From NCBI RefSeq assembly GCF_010499245.1, contig NZ_JAAGOW010000001.1, forward strand, positions 124,001-188,000: a DNA stretch of 64,000 nt, given 5' to 3'. The notes under the pieces are model-generated. The model searched no databases. It was not told the DNA's origin and was given only the letters and a program-made list of their open reading frames with translations. Position 1 is the stretch's first letter, and the number at the start of each line of letters is the position of its first letter. The DNA comes from Variovorax sp. WS11 (GTDB lineage Bacteria > Pseudomonadota > Gammaproteobacteria > Burkholderiales > Burkholderiaceae_C). The translations under genes were made by a program, and so were the position numbers. This document shows positions 10,790-19,865 of the stretch, piece after piece.

Positions 10790-11170
10790 TCACTGACGTT
10801 GGCTGCGCGGCGCTGTCAGCAGGTTGCCTTTCGGCGCGGGGCCGGGCACCAGGCGCTCGGCCGGCTGCGACTCTGCCGAATGGATCAGCTCCGTCCGGAG
10901 TTCCGGCCCGGGATCCGGCCGCGGCACCCACTGCTGGCGCACCTGCTGCCGAAGCTCGGCCAGCTCGGCCGGGGTAAGCCGGCGACCGGCCGCCGCTTCC
11001 TGGCGCCGCACCTCCTCGCGCTTGGCCGCCCGGTGCGCCTCGACGGCGTCGCGCACTTCGTTGCGCCGCTGGTCGCTCACCCGGACGAAGCCCCAGGACG
11101 GCTCCGCGGCCGCCGGCAACGAGCCGCACAGCGACAGCACAAGGGACGAGGCGAAAAGAAAGAGTTTCAT
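10790..11170 (-). CDS. Small exported Arg/Glu-rich protein of unknown function
   Basis: This is a 126-residue protein with a clear signal peptide (residues 1-22, ending in AAAEP). It is followed by a highly charged helical segment rich in Arg, Glu and Gln (RRNEVRDAVEAHRAAKREEVRRQE) and a Pro-rich tail. The ATG at 11170 is chosen because it places the signal peptide at the N-terminus; an upstream in-frame ATG at 11353 would bury it. It lies 39 bases upstream of the SIMPL gene on the same strand and may share its transcript. No family is recognised. Confidence 0.7.
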   Translation of the reverse strand: MKLFLFASSLVLSLCGSLPAAAEPSWGFVRVSDQRRNEVRDAVEAHRAAKREEVRRQEAAAGRRLTPAELAELRQQVRQQWVPRPDPGPELRTELIHSAESQPAERLVPGPAPKGNLLTAPRSQRQ

Positions 11171-11247
11171 GGCAAGGAGTCGAGCTTGGAACGACTGTGC
11201 CACCGCTACCCATGGCGCAAACGTCTGGACGGCTAGCGCCCGCAAGT

Positions 11248-11336
11248 TTTGTAACTTAGTGTCAAACCATTGTGAAAAGCGCCTCAATGGGCCTGCAACA
11301 CCCTCAAAATTGGCGTTGTTACAAATTCGGCGTTGT
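11248..11336. promoter_or_regulatory. Repeat-bearing promoter region of ompR
   Basis: The 170-base divergent region holds an inverted pair, TTTGTAAC (11248-11255) and GTTACAAA (11318-11325). It also holds a direct repeat GGCGTTGT at 11312-11319 and 11329-11336, ending five bases before the ompR start. Such paired sites could be autoregulatory OmpR sites; this is inference only. Confidence 0.35.
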
Positions 11337-11340
11337 AGAA

Positions 11341-12072
11341 ATGAATCAAGCACCAGCCCGCACAGACAAGATCGTGATCGTCGACGACGACGCGCGCATC
11401 CGCGACCTGCTGCGCCGCTACCTGACCCAGGAAGGCTTCGAGGTCATCGTGGCGGAAGACGGCAAGGCCCTCAACCGCATCCTGCTGCGCGACACGGTCG
11501 ACCTGATCGTGCTCGACCTGATGATGCCCGGCGAGGACGGCCTCTCGGTCTGCCGACGACTTCGCGCCGCCAACGACCGCACGCCGATCATCATGCTGAC
11601 CGCCAAGGGCGAGGACGTCGACCGCATCGTCGGCCTGGAAGTCGGCGCCGACGACTACCTGGGCAAGCCCTTCAACCCGCGCGAGCTGCTGGCGCGCGTG
11701 CACGCGGTGCTGCGACGCCGCCCGCCGCTCGAAGCGCCTGGCGCCCCCTCCACCGACAACGAGACGGTGAACTTCGGGCCCTTCAGCTTCGACCTCGGCT
11801 CGCGCACGCTCAGGAAGGACGGCGAGGAACTCTCGCTCACCACCGGCGAGTTCGCGATGCTCAAGGCCCTGGTGCGGCATCCGCGCCAGCCGCTGTCGCG
11901 CGAGAAGCTGGCCCAGCTGGCGCGCGGCCGCGAGTTCGAGCCCTTCGACCGCAGCTTGGACGTGCAGATCTCGCGCCTGCGCAAGCTGGTCGAGTCCGAT
12001 GCCGCGGCGCCGCGCTACATCCAGACGGTCTGGGGTGTCGGCTACGTGTTCGTGCCGGACGGCACGACCTGA
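11341..12072 (+). CDS. ompR: OmpR-family response regulator
   Basis: This is a 243-residue two-component regulator. The receiver domain has the acidic triplet DDD at 15-17, the phospho-acceptor Asp59 in VLDLMMPGEDG, a Thr in the MLTAKGED segment and Lys in GKPFNPREL. The C-terminal winged-helix domain ends with the SRLRKLVE and TVWGVGYVF motifs of OmpR. The start is ATG 11341; the bases just before it show no strong ribosome-binding site. The histidine kinase follows 14 bases later, as in other ompR-envZ pairs. Confidence 0.92.
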   Translation: MNQAPARTDKIVIVDDDARIRDLLRRYLTQEGFEVIVAEDGKALNRILLRDTVDLIVLDLMMPGEDGLSVCRRLRAANDRTPIIMLTAKGEDVDRIVGLEVGADDYLGKPFNPRELLARVHAVLRRRPPLEAPGAPSTDNETVNFGPFSFDLGSRTLRKDGEELSLTTGEFAMLKALVRHPRQPLSREKLAQLARGREFEPFDRSLDVQISRLRKLVESDAAAPRYIQTVWGVGYVFVPDGTT

Positions 12073-12086
12073 GGCGCTGAACTTTC

Positions 12087-13577
12087 GTGGCCGCCACTTT
12101 CGGCCCCAAGACCACAGCACCCAGCCCCCTAGGCGAAGACGGCCCCCAGGTCACCTTGCCGAGCCCGCTGGAGGGCCTCGGCCAGTCTCGGCGCAAGCCG
12201 CGGCTGCAGCTCGGCCTGAGTCTGTTCTGGCGCACCTTCTTCCTGCTGGTGCTGCTCTTGGTCGGCTGCACGGTCGCCTGGCTGCAGACCTTCCGCGCCC
12301 TCGAGTACGAGCCGCGCGCCATCCAGACGGCGCACCAGATTGCCTCGCTGGTCAATCTCACGCGCGCGGCGCTGGTCTATTCCGACGCCATCACCCGCGT
12401 CTCGCTGATCAAGACCCTGGCCGACCAAGAGGGCGTGCGCATCCTGCCGCGCGAGCCCAACGACCGCTTCCTGCCCTACACCACCGGCGCCCTCGACGCG
12501 CGCGTGACCGAGGAGCTGATCGACCGCCTCGGTGAAGGCACCACCGTGGCCAGCCGCGTCAACGACGAGCCCGGCCTCTGGATCGGCTTCACGATCGAGA
12601 GCGATGCCTACTGGCTGCTGCTCGACCCCACGCGCTTCACCCGTTTCGGCGGCCGCACCTGGCTGATCTGGCTGGTGACGACCATGGCCCTCTCGCTGGC
12701 CGGCGCGGCGCTCATCACGCGCCTGATCAACCTGCCGCTCAAGCAGTTGTCGCGCGCCACCATGCAGGTGCGCGAGGGCGAGTACGAGGCGCACCGCCTG
12801 GACGAGCGCGCCCGCACCAACGAGATCCGCGCCGTGAACGTGGGCTTCAACCGCATGGCCGACCAGCTCGCCAAGATCGAGCAGGACCGCGCCGTGATGC
12901 TGGCCGGCATCTCGCACGACCTGCGCACGCCGCTGGCGCGCCTGCGCCTCGAGACCGAGATGAGCGTGACCGACGAGGACGCGCGCGAGCACATGGCGGC
13001 CGACATCGCGCAGCTCGACGCCATCATCGACAAGTTCCTCGACTACGCGCGCCCCGACCACGTCGACTTCAAGCCGGTGCTGCTGCGCGACGTGATCGAC
13101 GCCTGCACCTACGCCGTGCAGGACCACGAGGACATCAAGATCACGGTCGACGTGCCCGCCGACCTGCGTGTGATGGCCGACGAGGTCGAGCTGCAGCGCG
13201 TGATCTCCAACCTGGTCGAGAACGCGCGGCGCTACGGCAAGACGCCCTCCACCGGCGTGGCCGACATCACGATCCAGGCGCAGGCCCACAACGACGCCGT
13301 GCTGATCAAGGTGCGCGACCACGGCGCCGGCGTGGCGCCGGCTCTGCTCTCGCAGCTGAGCAAGCCCTTCTTCCGCGGCGACGTCGCGCGCACCTCGGCG
13401 GCCGGCGCGGGCCTGGGCCTGTCGATCGTGACCAAGAACATCGAGCGCATGGGCGGCACCTTCGCCTTGACCAGCACGCCGGGCCGCGGGCTCGCCGCGC
13501 ATATCCGCATGCCGCGCGCAGCTTCGATCAAGCCCGAGGCTCCCCCGGCAGGCAAGACCCAGCAGGCGAACAAATAA
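12087..13577 (+). CDS. envZ: EnvZ-type sensor histidine kinase
   Basis: This is a 496-residue inner-membrane kinase that should phosphorylate the OmpR protein encoded just upstream. A proline-rich cytoplasmic head of about 40 residues precedes the first membrane helix (WRTFFLLVLLLVGCTVAWL). A periplasmic sensor region follows, then a second helix near residue 195, a HAMP domain, the H-box ISHDLRTPLARLRLE, the N-box NLVENARRYG, and the G-boxes DHGAGV and GAGLGLSIV. The start is GTG at 12087 with GAGG 12 bases upstream; the long head before the first helix leaves some doubt about it. It ends five bases before the convergent ispF stop. Confidence 0.92.
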   Translation: MAATFGPKTTAPSPLGEDGPQVTLPSPLEGLGQSRRKPRLQLGLSLFWRTFFLLVLLLVGCTVAWLQTFRALEYEPRAIQTAHQIASLVNLTRAALVYSDAITRVSLIKTLADQEGVRILPREPNDRFLPYTTGALDARVTEELIDRLGEGTTVASRVNDEPGLWIGFTIESDAYWLLLDPTRFTRFGGRTWLIWLVTTMALSLAGAALITRLINLPLKQLSRATMQVREGEYEAHRLDERARTNEIRAVNVGFNRMADQLAKIEQDRAVMLAGISHDLRTPLARLRLETEMSVTDEDAREHMAADIAQLDAIIDKFLDYARPDHVDFKPVLLRDVIDACTYAVQDHEDIKITVDVPADLRVMADEVELQRVISNLVENARRYGKTPSTGVADITIQAQAHNDAVLIKVRDHGAGVAPALLSQLSKPFFRGDVARTSAAGAGLGLSIVTKNIERMGGTFALTSTPGRGLAAHIRMPRAASIKPEAPPAGKTQQANK

Positions 13578-13582
13578 GCCGT

Positions 13583-14068
13583 CTAGCGGCGCAGCAGCGC
13601 CACCGCGCGCGCTTCCATCGCTCGGCCCTCGCCCACCGGGCCGAGCTTCTCCGCCGTCTTGGCCTTGACGTTCACCCGGTCGGGCGCGAGCTCGAGCGCG
13701 GCCGCGATGCGTGCGCACATGGCCGGGATATGCGGTGCCAGCTTCGGTGCCTGCGCGATCACGGTGCTGTCGATGTTGCCGATCTGCCAGCCCGCCGCGC
13801 GCACGCGCCGCGCCGCCTCGGCCAGCAGCACCGCCGAGTCGGCGCCGCGGAACTGCGCATCGGTATCGGGGAAGTGGCGACCGATGTCGCCCAGCCCGGC
13901 CGCGCCCAGCAGGGCATCGGTGATGGCATGCAGCAGCACGTCGGCGTCGGAATGGCCCAGCAGGCCCGTGCTGTGCGGAACCTCGACGCCGCCCAGGATC
14001 AGCTTGCGGCCGGCGACCAGCTGGTGCACATCCCAGCCCTCGCCGACGCGGATGTCGAATGCGTTCAT
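13583..14068 (-). CDS. ispF: 2-C-methyl-D-erythritol 2,4-cyclodiphosphate synthase
   Basis: This is a 161-residue enzyme of the MEP isoprenoid pathway that cyclises CDP-methylerythritol phosphate with loss of CMP. Zinc ligands are visible in GEGWDVHQL (Asp, His) and in [12 protein letters not shown]. The conserved FPDTD and KAKTAEKLG segments follow. The length is standard. Its ATG overlaps the ispD stop as ATGA, so the two are translationally coupled. Confidence 0.97.
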   Translation of the reverse strand: MNAFDIRVGEGWDVHQLVAGRKLILGGVEVPHSTGLLGHSDADVLLHAITDALLGAAGLGDIGRHFPDTDAQFRGADSAVLLAEAARRVRAAGWQIGNIDSTVIAQAPKLAPHIPAMCARIAAALELAPDRVNVKAKTAEKLGPVGEGRAMEARAVALLRR

Positions 14069-14781
14069 GTCTTTGCGCCGCGCCGGCTGTGCAGGAGCGC
14101 TTCGGCCAGCGCGAAGTCCTCGGGATAGGTGAGCTTGAAATTCTGCGCGCTGCCCGGCACCAGCAGGGGCGCGAGGCCGATGGCTTCGATCGCGCTGGCC
14201 TCGTCGGTCACCGAATCGCCGGCACGCTCCAGTGCATCGAGCAGCATGCCGATGCGGAACATCTGCGGCGTCTGGGCCAGCCACTTGTCGGCACGGGTCA
14301 GCGTGCTCGCGACGCGGCCCTCGGGCGAGGCAACCTTCAGGGTGTCCGGCAGGCGGTGGGCCAGCAGGCCGCCGATCGCATCGTGCTCGCAGGCCGCGAT
14401 CAGGGCCTCGATCTGCGTCGGCGTCACCAGGCAGCGCGCCGCGTCATGCACCAGCACCCAGTCGTGCGGGCCGGCGCCTGCCGTTTGCCGGAGCGCCAGC
14501 AGCCCGTTGCGCACGGTGGCCGCGCGCGTGGCGCCGCCGACCTGCAGCAGGTGCTCGCCTTCAGCCGGAAAGCGCGGCAGCGCGGCCGCCACCTCGCGGT
14601 CCTGCGGCGACACCACCAGCGCAATGCCGGCAAAGCGGCCCGCCAGCGCGCGGAAGGCCTCCAGCGTGTGGCGCACCATCGGCCGGCCGGCCAGGCGCTG
14701 GTACTGCTTGGGGCCCGTACCGCCGGCGCGGCTGCCGGAACCCCCGCAGGGAATCAGGACGAAAAGACGGGAAGGAGTCAT
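14065..14781 (-). CDS. ispD: 2-C-methyl-D-erythritol 4-phosphate cytidylyltransferase
   Basis: This is a 238-residue MEP-pathway enzyme transferring CMP from CTP to methylerythritol phosphate. The N-terminal nucleotide-binding signature is [12 protein letters not shown] with the [11 protein letters not shown] segment. [11 protein letters not shown] and the C-terminal [14 protein letters not shown] are also typical. The start at ATG 14781 is chosen because it places the CTP-binding loop about ten residues from the N-terminus; an in-frame ATG 93 bases upstream would add an atypical Arg/Pro-rich extension. It is divergent from mfd. Confidence 0.95.
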   Translation of the reverse strand: MTPSRLFVLIPCGGSGSRAGGTGPKQYQRLAGRPMVRHTLEAFRALAGRFAGIALVVSPQDREVAAALPRFPAEGEHLLQVGGATRAATVRNGLLALRQTAGAGPHDWVLVHDAARCLVTPTQIEALIAACEHDAIGGLLAHRLPDTLKVASPEGRVASTLTRADKWLAQTPQMFRIGMLLDALERAGDSVTDEASAIEAIGLAPLLVPGSAQNFKLTYPEDFALAEALLHSRRGAKT

Positions 14782-14888
14782 GGGGTCCGGCCGGAGCCAA
14801 CGGCGAAGGGGCAGCCATTCTAGAATCGGCTCGACCCTCACACCCCTCGCCGGCCGGCGCGGGGTGTTCTGCATTTCATTGGCACTTC

Positions 14889-17800
14889 ATGGACCTCCCC
14901 GCTCTCACCGCAGGCAAGCGCTTCACGCTGCCCCGCCCTCCTCTCTCCGCCGATGCGCTGCTGCTGGCGCAGCTGGCCGAGCGCGAGAAATCGGCCGGCC
15001 GCGCGAGCGCCGTCTTCACCGCCGACGCCAACGATGCGCAGCGGCTGATCGACGAGCTCGCCTTCTTCGCGCCCGAGCTGCGCTGCGCCCTCTTCCCCGA
15101 CTGGGAGACGCTGCCCTACGACAGCTTCTCGCCGCACCAGGACCTGATCAGCGAGCGCCTCGCCACCCTGTGGCGCATCAGCCAGAAAGAGGCCGACGTG
15201 GTGCTGGTGCCGGCCACCACCGCGCTCTATCGGCTGGCGCCGCCGGCTTTCCTGGCGGGCTACACCTTCCACTTCAAGACCAAGCAGAAGCTGGAGGAAT
15301 CCAAGCTCAAGGCCCAGCTCACGCTGGCCGGCTACAGCCATGTGACGCAGGTCGTGAGCCCCGGCGAGTACGCGGTGCGCGGCGGGCTGATCGACCTGTT
15401 CCCCATGGGCTCGCAGGTACCTTTCCGGGTCGACCTGTTCGACGACGAGATCGATTCGATCCGGACCTTCGACCCCGACACCCAGCGCAGCCTTTACCCC
15501 GTGCCCGAGGTGCGCCTACTGCCCGGCCGCGAGTTCCCGATGGACGACGAAGCCCGCGCGCGCTTCCGCAGCCGCTGGCGCGAGCTGCTGGAGGGCGACC
15601 CCACGCGCAGCCGGCTCTACAAGGACATGGGCAACGGCGTCGCGACCGCCGGCATCGAGTACTACCTGCCGCTCTTCTTCGAGGAGACGGCCACGGTGTT
15701 CGACTACCTCGGGGCGGACACGACCGTGGTGCTGCATGGCGAGCTCGAACCGGCGTTCCAGCATTTCTGGCAGGACACGGGGGAGCGCTATCGGCTGGTG
15801 CGGGGCGATCCGGAGCGGCCGGCGCTACCGCCCGAGGCCTTGTTCTTGAGTGCGGAGCAGTTCTATCAGCGGGCGAAGCCGCACGCTCAGTTGGCGATTC
15901 GAGGCGGGGGGCGCCCTCACCCCAGCCCTCTCCCAGAGGGAGAGGGAGCCAAAGCGGACTTGCCCCCTCTCCCTTTGGGAGAGGGCGGGGGTGAGGGCTC
16001 CCCGTATGTGGAATTCACTCCCCTCCCCCCCATCGCCGTCGTCCGCGGCGCCGACGATCCGCTGGTCAAGCTCAAGGCCCACATCGCCGCCACCCCGCAC
16101 CGCGTGCTCGTTCTCGCCGAAAGCGACGGCCGCCGCGAGAGCCTGCTCGACTTCCTGCGCGCCAGCGGCGTGAGCCCGCCCGCCTTCGACTCGCTGGCCG
16201 AGTTCGAGGCCTCGCCCGACGAGAAGATCGGCATCGCCACCGCCGCGCTGGTGGCCGGCTTCGCCTGGACCGAACAGGGCATCGACTTCGTCACCGAGAC
16301 CGAGCTCTTCGCCACCGCGCCCTCGGCCCGCCGGCGCAACCGCAAGCAGGAGCAGGTCAGCGACGTCGAGGCGCTGATCAAGGACCTGAGCGAGCTGGCC
16401 GTCGGCGACCCGGTGGTGCATTCGGCGCACGGCATCGGGCGCTACCGCGGCCTGGTCCACATGGACCTGGGCCAGGGCACCGATGCCGAAGGCAAGCCGA
16501 TGCTGCAGGAGATGCTGCACCTGGAATACGCCGACAAGGCCACGCTCTACGTGCCGGTCGCGCAGCTGCACCTGGTCAGCCGCTACACCGGCGTCAGCGC
16601 CGACGAGGCGCCGCTGCACAAGCTCGGCTCGGGCCAGTGGGAGAAGGCCAAGCGCAAGGCCGCCGAGCAGGTGCGCGACTCGGCCGCCGAGCTGCTCAAC
16701 ATCTATGCCCGGCGTGCCGCGCGCGAGGGCCATGCCTTCCGCTTCTCGGCCGCCGACTACGAGGTCTTCGCCAACGACTTCGGCTTCGACGAGACGGCCG
16801 ACCAGAAGGCCGCGATCCACGCCGTCATCCAGGACATGATCTCGCCCCAGCCGATGGACCGCCTGGTCTGCGGCGACGTGGGCTTCGGCAAGACCGAAGT
16901 GGCCCTGCGCGCCGCCTTCGTCGCGGTGACCGGCGGCAAGCAGGTGGCCTTCCTCGCGCCCACCACGCTGCTCGCCGAGCAGCACCACCAGACGTTGATG
17001 GACCGTTTCGGCAAGTGGCCCGTCAAGGTCGCCGAGATGAGCCGCTTCCGCTCGACCAAGGAAATCAATGCGGCCGCCAAGGGCCTGGCCGACGGCAGCG
17101 TCGACATCGTGGTCGGCACGCACAAGCTGCTCTCCGGCACCGTGAAGTTCAAGAACCTCGGCCTGCTCATCATCGACGAGGAGCATCGCTTCGGCGTGCG
17201 CCACAAGGAGGCGATGAAGGCCCTGCGCGCCGAAGTGGACGTGCTCACCCTCACCGCCACGCCGATCCCGCGCACGCTGGGCATGGCGCTGGAAGGCCTG
17301 CGCGACCTCAGCGTGATCGCCACCGCGCCGCAGCGGCGCCTGGCGATCAAGACCTTCGTGCGCAACGAGGGCACGGGCGTGATCCGCGAGGCCGTGCTGC
17401 GCGAGCTCAAGCGCGGCGGGCAGGTCTACTTCCTGCACAACGAGGTCGAGACCATCGAGAACCGGCGCCAGAAGCTGGAGCAGATGCTGCCCGAGGCCCG
17501 CATCGCGGTCGCCCACGGCCAGATGCCCGAGCGCGAGCTGGAGCGCGTGATGCGCGACTTCGTGGCCCAGCGCTACAACCTGCTGTTGTGCTCGACCATC
17601 ATCGAGACCGGCATCGACGTGCCGAGCGCCAACACCATCGTGATGAGCCGCGCCGACAAGTTCGGCCTGGCGCAGCTGCACCAGCTGCGCGGCCGCGTCG
17701 GCCGCAGCCACCACCAGGCCTATGCCTACCTGATGGTGCCGGACATCGAGGGCCTGACCAAGCAGGCCGCCCAGCGTCTCGACGCCATCCAGCAGATGGA

Positions 17801-18452
17801 GGAGCTGGGCTCCGGCTTCTACCTCGCGATGCACGACCTGGAGATCCGCGGCGCCGGCGAGGTGCTGGGCGAGAACCAGAGCGGCAACATGATGGAGATC
17901 GGCTTCCAGCTCTACAACGAGATGCTGGCCGAGGCGGTGCGCTCGCTCAAGGCCGGCCAGGAGCCCGACCTGCTGGCGCCGCTGTCGGTCACCACCGAGA
18001 TCAACCTGCACGCGCCCGCCCTGCTGCCCGAGAACTACTGCGGCGACGTGCACCTGCGCCTGTCCTTCTACAAGAAGCTCGCGACCGCGAAGACCTCCGA
18101 CCAGATCGACACCCTGCTCGAGGAGATCGTCGACCGCTTCGGCAAGCTGCCGCCGCAGGCGCAGACGCTGATCGACGTGCACCGGCTGCGCGTGCTGGCG
18201 CGGCCCTACGGCGTGGTCAAGGTCGACGCCGCGCCGGGCGTGATCCACATCAGCTTCAAGAAGGACCCGCCGGTCGATTCGATGGCCATCATCCAGCTGA
18301 TCCAGAAGAACAAGCACATCAAGCTGGCCGGCAACGAGAAGCTGCGCATCGAGCGGGAGCTGAAGGAGCCGAAGGAGCGAGCGCAGATGGTGCGGGATGT
18401 GCTCAGGAGCCTCGGGCAGCCGAAGGTCGCAGAGGCGAGCGCCGCCGTATAA
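14889..18452 (+). CDS. mfd: Transcription-repair coupling factor Mfd
   Basis: This is a 1187-residue DNA translocase that removes stalled RNA polymerase and recruits UvrA. The UvrB-like N-terminal region includes FPDWETLPYDSFSPH. The RNA-polymerase-interaction domain starts near GDPVVHSAHGIGRYRGL. The helicase core has GDVGFGKTEVALRAAF (Walker A), DEEH (motif II) and RGRVGRSHHQAYAYL (motif VI), followed by the C-terminal D7 domain. Residues about 342-370 are encoded by a palindromic repeat (bases 15914-15997) inserted in frame in a linker between the UvrB-like region and the next domain. The extra segment is Pro/Gly/Glu rich and probably disordered. Confidence 0.97.
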   Translation: MDLPALTAGKRFTLPRPPLSADALLLAQLAEREKSAGRASAVFTADANDAQRLIDELAFFAPELRCALFPDWETLPYDSFSPHQDLISERLATLWRISQKEADVVLVPATTALYRLAPPAFLAGYTFHFKTKQKLEESKLKAQLTLAGYSHVTQVVSPGEYAVRGGLIDLFPMGSQVPFRVDLFDDEIDSIRTFDPDTQRSLYPVPEVRLLPGREFPMDDEARARFRSRWRELLEGDPTRSRLYKDMGNGVATAGIEYYLPLFFEETATVFDYLGADTTVVLHGELEPAFQHFWQDTGERYRLVRGDPERPALPPEALFLSAEQFYQRAKPHAQLAIRGGGRPHPSPLPEGEGAKADLPPLPLGEGGGEGSPYVEFTPLPPIAVVRGADDPLVKLKAHIAATPHRVLVLAESDGRRESLLDFLRASGVSPPAFDSLAEFEASPDEKIGIATAALVAGFAWTEQGIDFVTETELFATAPSARRRNRKQEQVSDVEALIKDLSELAVGDPVVHSAHGIGRYRGLVHMDLGQGTDAEGKPMLQEMLHLEYADKATLYVPVAQLHLVSRYTGVSADEAPLHKLGSGQWEKAKRKAAEQVRDSAAELLNIYARRAAREGHAFRFSAADYEVFANDFGFDETADQKAAIHAVIQDMISPQPMDRLVCGDVGFGKTEVALRAAFVAVTGGKQVAFLAPTTLLAEQHHQTLMDRFGKWPVKVAEMSRFRSTKEINAAAKGLADGSVDIVVGTHKLLSGTVKFKNLGLLIIDEEHRFGVRHKEAMKALRAEVDVLTLTATPIPRTLGMALEGLRDLSVIATAPQRRLAIKTFVRNEGTGVIREAVLRELKRGGQVYFLHNEVETIENRRQKLEQMLPEARIAVAHGQMPERELERVMRDFVAQRYNLLLCSTIIETGIDVPSANTIVMSRADKFGLAQLHQLRGRVGRSHHQAYAYLMVPDIEGLTKQAAQRLDAIQQMEELGSGFYLAMHDLEIRGAGEVLGENQSGNMMEIGFQLYNEMLAEAVRSLKAGQEPDLLAPLSVTTEINLHAPALLPENYCGDVHLRLSFYKKLATAKTSDQIDTLLEEIVDRFGKLPPQAQTLIDVHRLRVLARPYGVVKVDAAPGVIHISFKKDPPVDSMAIIQLIQKNKHIKLAGNEKLRIERELKEPKERAQMVRDVLRSLGQPKVAEASAAV
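15914..15997. repeat. Palindromic REP-like repeat, two-unit, inside mfd
   Basis: An 84-base element bounded by CCCTCAC and GTGAGGG. It consists of two head-to-head units, each with its own small hairpin (CCCTCTCCC-aga-GGGAGAGGG and CCCTCTCCC-ttt-GGGAGAGGG). Its length is a multiple of three and it contains no stop in the mfd frame. A single related unit lies at about 40679-40737 in cbiB. Confidence 0.85.
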
Positions 18453-18471
18453 GTGTGCGCACTTATATAAT
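18448..18471 (+). promoter_or_regulatory. Operator and -10 box of the toxin-antitoxin operon
   Basis: A perfect inverted repeat, TATAAGTG-tgcg-CACTTATA (18448-18467), overlaps the mfd stop codon (18450-18452). It runs into TATAAT (18466-18471), a consensus -10 element. The layout suits autorepression by the ribbon-helix-helix antitoxin encoded 30 bases downstream. Confidence 0.6.
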
Positions 18472-18502
18472 TCACGACGGTTGTCAGCAAAGGAGGCCTG
18501 GT

Positions 18503-18751
18503 ATGTCTCAAGTCACGATTTATCTGGAAGACGACGCCCTGGCGGCTGCCAAGGAAGCAGCAGCGCGGGCCCACATGTCGCTGAGCAAATGGTTCGCTCA
18601 GTTCGCCGAGGCGGAGAAGCGCAAGCCCAAGAAGAGCTGGGACGAGTTCTTTGTCGAGGTCGACAAGCGGCCCGAACTGTGGGCCGATTTCCCACTGACC
18701 GAGGAAATGAACAAGGACCTGCCGCCGGACACGCCACGCGAGGCGTGGTGA
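18503..18751 (+). CDS. vapB: VapB-like antitoxin (ribbon-helix-helix type)
   Basis: This is an 82-residue protein. The N-terminus (MSQVTIYLEDDALAAAKEAA) has the strand-helix pattern of CopG/ribbon-helix-helix DNA-binding antitoxins. The acidic, Pro/Trp-containing C-terminus would be the toxin-neutralising tail. A strong AAAGGAGG lies just upstream of ATG 18503. Its stop overlaps the toxin start (TGATG). It likely represses its own promoter through the palindrome at 18448-18467. Confidence 0.82.
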   Translation: MSQVTIYLEDDALAAAKEAAARAHMSLSKWFAQFAEAEKRKPKKSWDEFFVEVDKRPELWADFPLTEEMNKDLPPDTPREAW

Positions 18752-19149
18752 TGTACCTGTTGGACACCAACACTCTGATCTACGCCTTCCGCCGCGCTGG
18801 CGGAGTTCGCGAACGGATGGCCACCGTGCCGGACGAACTCATGGCCTTGAGCGCGGTGAACCTGTTCGAACTGGAGTTCGGATTCTCCAAATCCATCGAT
18901 CCCACCACCCAGCGCACCCAACTGGCGGAGTTGACCATGCGGTTCGCCGTCCTCGACTTCGATACGGACAGCGCGCGCAGGGCGGGCCAGATCAAGGGTT
19001 ATCTGCAGAACAAGGGCACGCCCATCGGACCCTACGACCTTTTGATGGCCGGCATCGCTCTTGCCCACAACCGTATTGTCGTCACGCGCAACGTGCGCGA
19101 GTTCTCCCGGGTCCCCGGATTGCGCGTCGACAACTGGTACTCTGAATGA
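18751..19149 (+). CDS. vapC: VapC-type PIN-domain toxin
   Basis: This is a 132-residue PIN-domain ribonuclease. Acidic active-site residues are visible: Asp5 in LLDTNTLIY, Glu in NLFELEFGFS, and Asp in IGPYDLLMAGIAL. The final TRNVREFSRVPGL segment is typical of VapC proteins. Known VapC toxins cleave tRNA or rRNA; the target here is unknown. It is translated from an ATG overlapping the antitoxin stop, and its own stop overlaps the serB start. Confidence 0.9.
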   Translation: MYLLDTNTLIYAFRRAGGVRERMATVPDELMALSAVNLFELEFGFSKSIDPTTQRTQLAELTMRFAVLDFDTDSARRAGQIKGYLQNKGTPIGPYDLLMAGIALAHNRIVVTRNVREFSRVPGLRVDNWYSE

Positions 19150-19859
19150 AAGCAACCCAAGAGATTTCGCCTGGCCTTGTGGTCCAGCGCTTCACCCCTC
19201 CCCTGAAGCTCGCCGACTTCAAGCTGATTGCCTTCGACATGGACTCGACGCTGATCAACATCGAGTGCATCGACGAGATCGCCGATGCAGTCGGCAAGAA
19301 GGCCGAGGTCGCCGCGATCACCGAAGCAACGATGCGCGGCGAGATCATGGACTTCAAGGAAAGCCTGCGGCGCCGCGTGGCTCTGCTGCAGGGCGTGCCG
19401 GTCTCGGCGCTGCAGGAGGTCTACGACCGGCGCCTGCGCCTCAACCTCGGCGCCGAGGCGCTGGTGTCGGCCTGCAAGGCGGCAGGGCTCAAGGTGCTGC
19501 TGGTCTCCGGCGGCTTCACCTTCTTCGCCAACCGCGTGAAGGAGCGCCTGGGCATCGACTTCGCGCGCTCCAACCTGCTCGACGAGGCTGAGGGCAAGCT
19601 CACCGGCCGCGTGGCGATGCAATCCTGGGGCGACATCTGCGACGGCGCGGAAAAGCGCCGCACCTTGCTCGAAGTCGCCTCGCTTCTCGGCATCTCGCCC
19701 GCCGAATGCATCGCGGTCGGCGACGGCGCCAACGACCTGCCGATGATGCGCGAGGCCGGCCTGTCGGTGGCCTACCACGCCAAGCCCAAGGTGCGCGAGG
19801 AGGCCATGGTGGCGATCAACGACGGCGGCCTCGACCGGCTGCTTGAAGTCCTGCGCTGA
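19146..19859 (+). CDS. serB: Phosphoserine phosphatase SerB
   Basis: This is a 237-residue HAD-superfamily enzyme performing the last step of L-serine synthesis. Motif I is DMDSTL with Asp31 and Asp33, motif II is LVSGGFTFF with Ser, and motif III/IV is VGDGANDLPM. It is the short form, without the N-terminal ACT domain of the long SerB versions. The ATG overlaps the toxin stop (ATGA), so its translation is probably coupled to the toxin gene. Confidence 0.94.
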   Translation: MKATQEISPGLVVQRFTPPLKLADFKLIAFDMDSTLINIECIDEIADAVGKKAEVAAITEATMRGEIMDFKESLRRRVALLQGVPVSALQEVYDRRLRLNLGAEALVSACKAAGLKVLLVSGGFTFFANRVKERLGIDFARSNLLDEAEGKLTGRVAMQSWGDICDGAEKRRTLLEVASLLGISPAECIAVGDGANDLPMMREAGLSVAYHAKPKVREEAMVAINDGGLDRLLEVLR

Positions 19860-19865
19860 GGCGCC

